This document shows positions 19,201-26,663 of a stretch of 39,563 bases of DNA, one piece after another. The DNA is from Flavobacteriaceae bacterium (GTDB taxonomy: Bacteria > Bacteroidota > Bacteroidia > Flavobacteriales > Flavobacteriaceae): NCBI GenBank assembly GCA_023260435.1, contig JALQVG010000073.1:1-39563 (forward strand). Reading direction: 5' to 3'. Position 1 is the stretch's first letter, and each line of letters opens with the position of its first letter. A program made the position numbers and the translations under genes. The notes beneath the pieces were generated by a model. It did not search any database. It saw only the letters and a program-made list of their open reading frames with translations, and was not told where the DNA came from.

Positions 19201-19705
19201 CTCTTCCACCTCCACCTGAAGCAGCTTTAAGCATCAGTGGGTAACCTATTTTTTGGGCTTCTTCAAGCGCAATTTCAATAGAATCCAGAGCAGCCTCACT
19301 ACTGCGTATGATGGGAATATTGTTTTGAACAGCTACTGTTTTGGCTGTTATTTTATCTCCTAAGGCTTTGAGCACAGACACCTTGGGTCCGACAAAAATC
19401 AATCCATTATCCGCACACTTTTGAGCAAAAGTGGCGTTTTCAGACAAAAATCCATACCCTGGGTGTATCGCATCAACACCGTTATCCAAAGCTACTTGGA
19501 TAATTAAGTCGATATCCAAATAGGGCTTTAACGGTTCGTTGTTTTCGCCGATTTGATAGCTTTCATCCGCCTTATACCTGTGAAGAGAATACCTGTCCTC
19601 GTAGGTATAGATACCGACAGTTTTTATTCCGATTTCAACGCATGCACGAAAAATTCTGATGGCGATTTCACCTCTATTGGCGATAAGTACTTTCTTGATT
19701 TCCAC
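16256..19705 (-). CDS. pyc: Pyruvate carboxylase
   Basis: 1149 aa; biotin carboxylase domain (IANRGEIAIRIFRACVEIG, AASGGGGRGMRV, EVNPRIQVEHTVTE), carboxyltransferase domain (DTTMRDAHQSLLATRMRT), BCCP (VIEAMKMETTV). Confidence 0.96.
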   Translation of the reverse strand: MEIKKVLIANRGEIAIRIFRACVEIGIKTVGIYTYEDRYSLHRYKADESYQIGENNEPLKPYLDIDLIIQVALDNGVDAIHPGYGFLSENATFAQKCADNGLIFVGPKVSVLKALGDKITAKTVAVQNNIPIIRSSEAALDSIEIALEEAQKIGYPLMLKAASGGGGRGMRVIRTEQELIKGFPEARRESANAFGDDTVFLEKFVENPKHIEIQIVADHHGNMVHLYERDCSVQRRYQKVIEFAPSLGLDQETKDALYHYALTICKAVDYNNIGTVEFLVDDDGSIYFIEVNPRIQVEHTVTEMITNIDLVKAQLFIAGGYRLSDQQIKIPSQESVVITGYALQCRITTENPLNDFKPDYGVVTTYRSASGLGIRLDAGSIYQGVKISPFFDSMLVKVSAISRTLDGSCRKMRRALSEFRIRGVETNMAFLDNILSHDTFRQGKVTVNFIKDTPSLFDIKPPKNRANKLIAYLGEVIVNGHPDVKKVEVGKVFSKPPIPPMPAHKNVFGTKDKLTELGPDGFAQWLLNDPKVHYTDTTMRDAHQSLLATRMRTVDMLQVAERYALDNPEIFSMEVWGGATFDVCMRFLQEDPWERLALLRKAMPHTLTQMLLRGSNGVGYKAYPDNLIEKFVAQSWETGMDVYRIFDSLNWMESIAPAITYVRKHTGGLAEGSLCYTGDILDPTKTKYDLNYYLQLAKDIENAGAHILGVKDMAGLLKPYAAYELISALKSTINIPIHLHTHDTSSTQAAMYLKAIEAGVDVIDVALGGLSGLTSQPNFNSMVELMRFHPREREMNRASLAAHSDYWETVRQYYYPFESGLKAGTGAVYTHEIPGGQYSNLKGQAIALGLEDKFAEVTQMYGDVNQLFGDIIKVTPSSKVVGDMAQYLISNKYSIQDVWEKGHTMNFPDSVISLFQGDLGQPVGGFPKDLQKIILKDKVPYTERPNAHMEPIDFDKAYAEFLDKFQPGLDRDLQFTDFLSYSLYPKVFEDALANYVRFGKVMNLPTKNFFFGMEPGEEIMIPLDRGKNILVSLMLKGVADANGNVPVYFKVNGQLRTLIVKDKRVKVDKKENRKAQTDQLLEVGAPLQGLLSQVLVKQGENVKRNQPLFVIEAMKMETTVTAQEAGSVAEVVLSAGELVQTDDLVLRLE

Positions 19706-19750
19706 AGACAGGAGATTTTACAGGGTGTTTTATCAGCAAAACCCCCTGGG

Positions 19751-19782
19751 CAAAAATAAAGGACAATGTAACCTTGACCAAA
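19751..19782 (-). promoter_or_regulatory. Candidate pyc promoter (minus: TTTG-N20-TATTTTTG)
   Basis: Plus strand CAAAAATA 19751-19758 and CAAA 19779-19782. Confidence 0.55.
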
Positions 19783-19892
19783 TAAGATCCTTTAAAAAAC
19801 AAAGAGATTTCTCGTGAATTTGTGATAAATCAAAAGTATTATCTCCAGAAAACACAAAAAGTAATTAATTGTGTTGCAGAAATATCAATGAC

Positions 19893-20654
19893 TCAACGTA
19901 CAAATACTGGATGCATTGGATCCTGGGACATCGACTCACTCCATCGATAACCCTCGGACTGAAAACCACAGACATCGGTCAAACTTTGGGCATTTGACTC
20001 TACTAAGTACCGAACCATTAACCCCCGTGCTTTTTTAGCAAAAAATGAAATCACTTTCAACTGCCCTTTGCTGTCATCAAGAAAAATAGGGTGAACCACA
20101 GGTCCGGTAAACACAGAGAAATCAACAGCAGCGCTGTATTCTTGGCTAGCTAAATTAACCAACAACTCGTCGGGCTTGATTTGATGGCGCAAAAAATCAG
20201 TGACTGGTTTTTTCCAGAACTGCACCAAGTTAGGTTTAGTGCCTACAGGTAATTTGGTCCCCATCTCCAAACGATATGGTTGAATGCCATCAAACGGTTT
20301 TAAAACACCATACAATCCCGAAAGGATAAACCCTTGGTCGTTTAAATCGCTTAAAAGATTTTCTGAAAGCGTACCCGCATCTAGACCTTGGTATACATCG
20401 CCCGTAAAAGCCAAAACTGCAGGACGTAGAACCTCTGAATCGGGATCCGCACTAAAAGCCTGATTTCTCTGATAATTTAATTCGGATAACGATGTAGATA
20501 TCCCCATCAACGCACCCAAACCTGCGGGTTTCTTTTTCTTTAAAACCGACATTACCCGTGCTGCCTTATCTGAAAAAACAGGGGTACTTAGGGGAATATT
20601 TGGGTGGTTAGTTGTAAAATCCAACGACTTGGCAGGAGAAATCAAAAACTTCAT
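19893..20654 (-). CDS. yaaA: YaaA family (peroxide stress protein)
   Basis: MKFLISPAKSLDF, LAFTGDVYQGLDA, ILSGLYGVLKPFDGIQPYRLEMGTKL. Confidence 0.93.
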   Translation of the reverse strand: MKFLISPAKSLDFTTNHPNIPLSTPVFSDKAARVMSVLKKKKPAGLGALMGISTSLSELNYQRNQAFSADPDSEVLRPAVLAFTGDVYQGLDAGTLSENLLSDLNDQGFILSGLYGVLKPFDGIQPYRLEMGTKLPVGTKPNLVQFWKKPVTDFLRHQIKPDELLVNLASQEYSAAVDFSVFTGPVVHPIFLDDSKGQLKVISFFAKKARGLMVRYLVESNAQSLTDVCGFQSEGYRWSESMSQDPMHPVFVR

Positions 20655-20663
20655 GGCGTATGG

Positions 20664-20678
20664 TTTTACGCAAAATTA
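20664..20678 (-). promoter_or_regulatory. Candidate yaaA promoter/5'UTR block TAATTTTGCGTAAAA (minus)
   Basis: TAATTTTG -7-like element in the 39-bp gap between rluD and yaaA; identical 15-mer at lipA. Confidence 0.55.
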
Positions 20679-20693
20679 AGTGATTTTATCGAC

Positions 20694-21728
20694 TTAGTCT
20701 ATCCTTTGGTTGTGGGTATAATTGCGCCACTTATGGATGCAATCACTCATATCTTGAGGTATCGGGGATTCAAAAAAACATCGTTCACCTGTTCTGGGAT
20801 GAATAAACCCAAGAGTTTGAGCGTGTAATGCTTGTCTGGGCAACACCTTAAAGGCATTTTCTACAAATTGCTTGTACTTGGTAAATGTGGTCCCTTTAAG
20901 GATCTGATGTCCACCGTACCGCTCATCGTTAAACAGTGGATGACCTATGTGTTTGAAGTGCGCCCTGATTTGGTGCGTTCTTCCGGTTTCTAGCCGGCAA
21001 GAAACCAGGGTAATATACCCCAATCGTTCAACAACCTGATAATGAGTCACCGCCTCTTTGCCATAGGCTCCATCTGGAAAAACATCCATTTGCAACCTGT
21101 TTTTGAGCGATCTACCGATATGTCCCGTGATGGTGCCTTGTTCTTGATCCAGGGTGCCCCAAACTAAGGCGATGTATTGGCGCTCAGAGGTTTTGTCAGC
21201 AAACTGTTTGGAGAGATGCACCATGGCATGGTCATTTTTGGCTACCACCAACAAACCAGATGTGTCCTTGTCGATGCGGTGCACCAGACCAGGACGATCG
21301 TCGGAATTCACAGGCCACTGTGCGCTGTGGTGCAGTAGCGCGTTGATCAAAGTACCTGAATAATTGCCGTGCCCTGGATGCACGACCATACCTGCAGGTT
21401 TGTTCACCACCATAAGGTCTGCATCTTCGTAGACAATGTCTAAGGGAATATCTTCCGCAACGAGTAAATTTTCATGGGGAGGATGGGTGAACATGACTTG
21501 TATTTCATCATGTGGCTTTACCTTGTAATTGGATTTCACAGGTACCCCATTGGCCCAAATCATGTCTTCTTTGGCTGCTTGCTGAATTTTATTTCTCGTA
21601 GCTTTTTCGATTAAGTTCATCAAAAACTTATCGATTCTCAAGGGATTTTGACCTGCTGACACCAAAAAATGATGGTGTTGATGCAAAACATCATCCTCTT
21701 CTGGCTCTTCCCAGTGTGGATCTATCAT
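20694..21728 (-). CDS. rluD: RluA/RluD-family 23S rRNA pseudouridine synthase
   Basis: S4-like N-terminus; GLVHRIDKDTSGLLVVAKND, VSCRLETGRTHQIRAHFKHIGHPLFND. Confidence 0.93.
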   Translation of the reverse strand: MIDPHWEEPEEDDVLHQHHHFLVSAGQNPLRIDKFLMNLIEKATRNKIQQAAKEDMIWANGVPVKSNYKVKPHDEIQVMFTHPPHENLLVAEDIPLDIVYEDADLMVVNKPAGMVVHPGHGNYSGTLINALLHHSAQWPVNSDDRPGLVHRIDKDTSGLLVVAKNDHAMVHLSKQFADKTSERQYIALVWGTLDQEQGTITGHIGRSLKNRLQMDVFPDGAYGKEAVTHYQVVERLGYITLVSCRLETGRTHQIRAHFKHIGHPLFNDERYGGHQILKGTTFTKYKQFVENAFKVLPRQALHAQTLGFIHPRTGERCFFESPIPQDMSDCIHKWRNYTHNQRID

Positions 21729-22291
21729 TACTCTTCTAGGGGTTTGTTTCCATTGCCAACCACCAGGGTGAGTGAGGACATTTGGGGTATTTTTTGACCA
21801 GATTTAAGCGTTCTTCCTTGGTAACGCACTTCGTATACCATATCTGTTCCCAAGGCATCGATGTATTCGATCTGACCTACTTTAAATCCCGCAGCCGTTA
21901 ATCGTGATGTCGCGTTGCGCAAGGTGACTTGTACCACCAGGGGAACAGCTACTTCAGAATAGCCCGCAGCATTCATATTTAAATAGATTTTTCGCTTTTC
22001 CTTTACCGAGGCACCAGCCACAGGAAATTGTTCGATGACACTATAGGGAGGAAGGTTTGGATTGTATTTGGTAGAATCGACCACTGCATAGCGCAGATCC
22101 AACTCAGTCAATGCCTCAATGGCGGGCTCCAAAGCCATACCCGAAAGATCTGGGACGGTGATCTTTTGATCGTGATGGGTATCGTATTTGAGCCATTGCA
22201 TCAAAATAAATGTCAGAACCACCAATAAACCGGCCGCGCGAACAGCCCATTTAAAAAATCCAAGATCGGTAAGCCAACGAATGATCTTCAT
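21728..22291 (-). CDS. PASTA-domain membrane protein (no kinase domain)
   Basis: ORF 21728..22312; one N-terminal TM, then PDLSGMALEPAIEALTELDLRY...VIEQFPVAGASVK and VPLVVQVTLRNATSRLTAAGFKVGQ repeats. Confidence 0.85.
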   Translation of the reverse strand: MKIIRWLTDLGFFKWAVRAAGLLVVLTFILMQWLKYDTHHDQKITVPDLSGMALEPAIEALTELDLRYAVVDSTKYNPNLPPYSVIEQFPVAGASVKEKRKIYLNMNAAGYSEVAVPLVVQVTLRNATSRLTAAGFKVGQIEYIDALGTDMVYEVRYQGRTLKSGQKIPQMSSLTLVVGNGNKPLEE

Positions 22292-22380
22292 CCTACATAC
22301 AATTTGCGGCAAAGATATAAAACCTTTGCCTTGTGCCTTTTATTATTCCATTTCAGTTATTTTTATGGCAAATTTCTGTT

Positions 22381-23355
22381 ATGAAGAAAAATATCGCCGT
22401 GGTAATGGGTGGATACACCAGCGAATACTCCATTTCGTTGATCAGCGGTTCTGTGGTGGTCAAGCACCTCGACAAAAACAAATACGATGTATATCCGGTG
22501 ATTGTGGAACAAGACAGCTGGAAGGTTGTTTTGGGACAAGCTGAATTTCCCATAGACAAAACAGACTTTTCAGCCGTGATTCACGGCAAAAAAACAACAT
22601 TTGACTGCGTGTTTAACGCCATACATGGAAGTCCTGGCGAAGATGGATTATTGCAAGGATATTTGCAGATGATCGGAGTTCCCCAAACAGCCTGTGATCC
22701 TTATCAAGCAGCTTTAACCTACAACAAGCGGGATCTATTGGCCATCACTAAAACCATGGGGATTCCTTGCGCTGCGTCGTATATGCTCAATCAAGGAGAT
22801 CCGATCGATGTGGCAGCCATTGAACAAGCGGTAGGTTTTCCTTGTTTTGTCAAGGCCAACAAATCGGGTTCTAGCTTTGGAATCACCAAAGTATACCAAA
22901 AGGAGGATTTACCCAAAGCTATAGAAATCGCCTATCAAGAGGACAATGAGGTGCTCATTGAGGCTGCGTTGGTCGGCACTGAGGTATCTGTTGGCGTCAT
23001 TAAATACCAAGGCGAAACAAAGGTGCTACCCATCACGGAGATCATATCGGAAAATGATTTTTTCGACTATGAAGCGAAATACTTAGGCAAATCCCAAGAG
23101 ATCACTCCTGCACGTATTTCTGATGTGCAACAAAAAAATGTAACCTCCATTGCGGCTAAACTATACGATCGACTGAAATTGAAGGGATTTACCCGTTCAG
23201 AGTTTATTTTTGTGGGAGATATTCCTCATTTATTAGAAGTGAACACCACCCCGGGGATGACCGAGCAATCCCTCTTGCCCATGCAAGCCGAAGCGGCCGG
23301 AATTTCTTTGGAAGCGTTGTTTGACAGCGCGATAGAAAATGCCCTTAATCCATAA
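22381..23355 (+). CDS. ddl: D-alanine--D-alanine ligase
   Basis: ORF 22333..23355; AVVMGGYTSEYSISLISG, NAIHGSPGEDGLLQGYLQMIGVPQTACD, FVKANKSGSSFGITKV, LLEVNTTPGMTEQSLLP. Confidence 0.95.
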   Translation: MKKNIAVVMGGYTSEYSISLISGSVVVKHLDKNKYDVYPVIVEQDSWKVVLGQAEFPIDKTDFSAVIHGKKTTFDCVFNAIHGSPGEDGLLQGYLQMIGVPQTACDPYQAALTYNKRDLLAITKTMGIPCAASYMLNQGDPIDVAAIEQAVGFPCFVKANKSGSSFGITKVYQKEDLPKAIEIAYQEDNEVLIEAALVGTEVSVGVIKYQGETKVLPITEIISENDFFDYEAKYLGKSQEITPARISDVQQKNVTSIAAKLYDRLKLKGFTRSEFIFVGDIPHLLEVNTTPGMTEQSLLPMQAEAAGISLEALFDSAIENALNP

Positions 23356-23363
23356 ACCCACTC

Positions 23364-23831
23364 ATGAAAAAACGCACCGCTATTTTTCCAGGATCATTTG
23401 ATCCACTCACCCTGGGGCATGTAGACGTTATTCAGCGAGCGCTCCCGCTTTTTGACCACTTGGTCATTGCTATTGGGGTAAATTCCGACAAACACTATAT
23501 GTACTCGCTGGAAGAGCGAAAAAAAATCATCCAAGATACTTTTAGGGGAGTAGAGCACATTGAAGTGGTTCATTACGAGGGCCTAACCGTAGACTTTTGC
23601 CACAAAATAGGGGCTCAATTTATTTTGAGAGGTTTGCGCAACCCGGCAGACTTTGAGTTTGAAAAAGCTATAGCCCACACAAACAGAGCGCTTTCAGATA
23701 TAGAAACGGTATTTTTGTTGACCGCTTCAGCTACTTCGTTTATCAGCTCATCGATTGTGCGCGATGTGATCAGAAACCAAGGAGATTACAGCAAATTGGT
23801 TCCTTCGACAGTGATGCAATTCACCAAATAA
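23364..23831 (+). CDS. coaD: Phosphopantetheine adenylyltransferase
   Basis: AIFPGSFDPLTLGHVDVIQRA, FILRGLRNPADFEFE, ATSFISSSIVRDV. Confidence 0.96.
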   Translation: MKKRTAIFPGSFDPLTLGHVDVIQRALPLFDHLVIAIGVNSDKHYMYSLEERKKIIQDTFRGVEHIEVVHYEGLTVDFCHKIGAQFILRGLRNPADFEFEKAIAHTNRALSDIETVFLLTASATSFISSSIVRDVIRNQGDYSKLVPSTVMQFTK

Positions 23832-24419
23832 TCAGTCTCCGAAAAGTATGCGGATGTTCGTGTAGGATTTGGTTAGTGCTTTGGTGATTTGCTCTGGATT
23901 TTTCCACTTTACTTTTTCAATCCCCTCATCGGCTTGAGGCGATAAAGGCCCTGAATAGCTGGTGCGCATGGCATACCAAAACACCTCTTTCAAACGATAT
24001 TTATCTTTACGCTTAAAAACGTGGTAAGTGGTCAATAACTGGTTTTCAATTTTTAACTCCTTAACGCCAGTCTCCTCAGCGACCTCCCTTAGAGCGCACA
24101 CTTCAAGAGATTCGCCCTTTTCTAGCCTGCCTTTGGGCAAATCCCATTTATTGTTTCTGTAAATAAAAAGCACTTCGCCTTGCTTGTTGGTCACTACCCC
24201 ACCAGCAGCCACTTCTCTTTTAATGCTTTTGCAGAATTTATTCAGTATTTCTGAATGATTGGGGTGATAGATATAAGCCTTCTTGATTTTACCTTCCATA
24301 AGTAAATCAATCGCCTCGTTAATCGCCTCTGGATTCAACAAAAAGTACTTGTTGTTGTTGATTTCAGACAGTTTATTTGTCAGAATGAGCGGAGCTTCAT
24401 TCACAAAAACTTTATACAT
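23832..24419 (-). CDS. NUDIX hydrolase
   Basis: NUDIX box GRLEKGESLEVCALREVAEETGV. Confidence 0.92.
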   Translation of the reverse strand: MYKVFVNEAPLILTNKLSEINNNKYFLLNPEAINEAIDLLMEGKIKKAYIYHPNHSEILNKFCKSIKREVAAGGVVTNKQGEVLFIYRNNKWDLPKGRLEKGESLEVCALREVAEETGVKELKIENQLLTTYHVFKRKDKYRLKEVFWYAMRTSYSGPLSPQADEGIEKVKWKNPEQITKALTKSYTNIRILFGD

Positions 24420-24422
24420 TTG
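24415..24422 (+). promoter_or_regulatory. Candidate pyrE -7 promoter element TACATTTG
   Basis: Matches TAnnTTTG; ends 5 nt before the pyrE ATG (24428); no canonical -33 TTG found at usual spacing. Confidence 0.5.
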
Positions 24423-24427
24423 TGCCT

Positions 24428-25069
24428 ATGATTTTACATCCAGAAACAGCGCGTAAAACAGCTGACCTCCTACTGCAAATAAATGCAATTAAATTGAATC
24501 CCGGAAATCCTTTTTTATGGGCTTCCGGATGGAAATCCCCGATCTATTGCGACAATAGAATCATGCTTTCCCACGTAGAAGTGCGCACGTATGTGGCCGA
24601 GCAGATGGCTCAACAGATCAAAAACACCTACCCCAAAGCTCAAGTAATCGCTGGAGTAGCTACCGGGGCTATAGGTGTAGGTATGCTCGTCGCACAGATA
24701 CTCTCGCTTCCCTTTGTGTATGTTCGTCCTGAACCGAAATCACATGGCAGAAAAAACCAAATCGAAGGATCCTTAGAACCAGGTTCGTCTGTAGTGGTTA
24801 TCGAAGATTTAATCAGCACGGGTAAAAGCAGTTTATTGGCCGTTGAGGCACTGAAGGCATCAGGAGCTGAAGTGTTGGGTATGATCGCCATTTTCACCTA
24901 TGGTTTTGAACACGCCCAGCAGGCCTTTGACGCACAAAAAGTAACACTGAACACATTAAGTGACTATGCACACCTTATTGAAAGTGCTTTGGCACAGGGT
25001 GTAGTAGACCATAACGCACATCAAACCCTCCTTGATTGGAGAAAAAATCCAGCCCAGTGGGGTCAATAG
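24428..25069 (+). CDS. pyrE: Orotate phosphoribosyltransferase
   Basis: NPGNPFLWASGWKSPIYCDNR, GVATGAIGVGMLVA, VVVIEDLISTGKSSLLAVEAL. Confidence 0.95.
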   Translation: MILHPETARKTADLLLQINAIKLNPGNPFLWASGWKSPIYCDNRIMLSHVEVRTYVAEQMAQQIKNTYPKAQVIAGVATGAIGVGMLVAQILSLPFVYVRPEPKSHGRKNQIEGSLEPGSSVVVIEDLISTGKSSLLAVEALKASGAEVLGMIAIFTYGFEHAQQAFDAQKVTLNTLSDYAHLIESALAQGVVDHNAHQTLLDWRKNPAQWGQ

Positions 25070-25070
25070 T

Positions 25071-25469
25071 ATGCATTTAGAAAGTCCAGAAATTCAGTTG
25101 CCCAAAAGCGCAGAAACCGTTTATACTTTTTTGTCTCAGCCGGACAATTTTGGGCCTTTGATGCCGAGTAACACGTCTAAATTTGAGGTGCTCGACGAAA
25201 AAACATTTGTTTTTGCCTTGAGTGGCATGCCGGAAATCAAACTCCGTTTTAAAGAGGGCACTCCTTTTCAAGAAGTGGTTTTAGGTGCCGCTTCCGACAA
25301 ACTTCCCTTTGAGCTTAAAGCCCATATCCAACAAACTGCCGCAGAACAAAGCCAGGTCAAGCTCACTTTTGACGGAGACCTCAATCCGATGATGGCCATG
25401 ATGATTCAAGGCCCTTTAAACAGCTTTTTAAAGGCCTTGGTGGAAAACCTATCTAAGGTGTTGGGGTAA
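25071..25469 (+). CDS. SRPBCC-like protein
   Basis: MHLESPEIQLPKSAETVYTFLSQPDNFGPLMPSN, START/SRPBCC-like opening; downstream of pyrE. Confidence 0.65.
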   Translation: MHLESPEIQLPKSAETVYTFLSQPDNFGPLMPSNTSKFEVLDEKTFVFALSGMPEIKLRFKEGTPFQEVVLGAASDKLPFELKAHIQQTAAEQSQVKLTFDGDLNPMMAMMIQGPLNSFLKALVENLSKVLG

Positions 25470-26208
25470 AAACCCAAGAAACTTCTTGAAGACCAAAAGA
25501 CATCGGCTCCTGATTTACCTCAAGCACCAATTGTCCTTGTTGATCCGTACCAACCACGACCGCTTGAAACAAACCGAGTCGTTGGTGTTCAAACCAGTGG
25601 TGTGAGCCACGTGCATACATGTATCGATGAAAAGCCTCGGTAATACGATCTTCCTGCAGTACGTCAAAATCATTCACCGCCTGGGTGACTCTATCTACCA
25701 AACTCGTCGTGATGGTCTCTAGGCTGTCCATGTGCAAACCCTCTAACGCCAACGAGGTTGCTTGAGTTACTGATCCAAATTCCTGTTGAAGAACATTGAT
25801 GCCAATTCCGATGACTGAATAAGTGATGTTCTTTCCATGGACACCGTTTTCAATCAAAACACCTCCTACTTTTTTGGTCCCGACAAATAAATCATTGGGC
25901 CATTTAAGTTGTGTATCGGTAAGTCCTAAATCCCCCAACCACTGCACCAATACTGTCGCTATGTACTGCGAAATCAAAAAGCTTTTCTCGACAGGAAATG
26001 CGGGCCAAGTCTTGTAAAAACTCGCTGAAATATTGCTATTGGGCGACGAAATCCAAGTGTTTCCTCGTTGTCCCCGGCCCGAGGTTTGGTTCGGCGTGGT
26101 CACCCAGGTATCCTCCATTAATTCCCCTTGAGCGATCAATGCTTTTAAGTGATCACTGGTAGAGGTACATTGGGGCAAATCAATCCGATTCATCAACCTT
26201 GAGGGCAA
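25453..26208 (-). CDS. birA: Biotin--[acetyl-CoA-carboxylase] ligase
   Basis: TTPNQTSGRGQRGNTWISSPNSNISASF, LKWPNDLFVGTKKVGGVLIE, VIGIGINV. Confidence 0.92.
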   Translation of the reverse strand: MPSRLMNRIDLPQCTSTSDHLKALIAQGELMEDTWVTTPNQTSGRGQRGNTWISSPNSNISASFYKTWPAFPVEKSFLISQYIATVLVQWLGDLGLTDTQLKWPNDLFVGTKKVGGVLIENGVHGKNITYSVIGIGINVLQQEFGSVTQATSLALEGLHMDSLETITTSLVDRVTQAVNDFDVLQEDRITEAFHRYMYARGSHHWFEHQRLGLFQAVVVGTDQQGQLVLEVNQEPMSFGLQEVSWVFTPTP

Positions 26209-26252
26209 ATAATGTTCTGTTAAATTCAGGGGCTAAGAACGTAAAAAAATGG

Positions 26253-26260
26253 TAACTTTG
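26253..26260 (+). promoter_or_regulatory. Candidate -7 element TAACTTTG for the rsfS-ftsH operon
   Basis: TAACTTTG 20 nt upstream of rsfS ATG, between divergent birA and rsfS. Confidence 0.55.
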
Positions 26261-26279
26261 CGAAAATTAAAACTCCTGG

Positions 26280-26660
26280 ATGCAAAAGAATAAACCCAGT
26301 GTTGATGCACTATTGTCGCACATCATTGAAGGCATAGAAGCCCTAAAAGGACAAGACATCAGCATACTTGATCTCAGAGAGATCGACAATACTGTTTGCG
26401 ACTACTTCGTAGTGTGCAATGGAACGTCTAATACCCATGTGAATGCGATTGTAAACTCCATTCAAAAATTGGTCAGCAAATCCCTGAAAGACAAGCCCTG
26501 GCACGTCGAAGGGGCTCAAAATGCAGAATGGGTACTCATGGATTATGTACATGTGGTTGTCCACGTTTTCCAAAAACACATCAGAACACATTACGACCTA
26601 GAGAGCTTATGGGGAGATGCCAAAATCACTCTGTTGCAAAGCGCTCAAAATCCTTCTTAA
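26280..26660 (+). CDS. rsfS: Ribosome silencing factor RsfS
   Basis: DNTVCDYFVVCNGTSNTHVNAI, PWHVEGAQNAEWVLMDYVHVVVHVF. Confidence 0.95.
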   Translation: MQKNKPSVDALLSHIIEGIEALKGQDISILDLREIDNTVCDYFVVCNGTSNTHVNAIVNSIQKLVSKSLKDKPWHVEGAQNAEWVLMDYVHVVVHVFQKHIRTHYDLESLWGDAKITLLQSAQNPS

Positions 26661-26663
26661 ATT

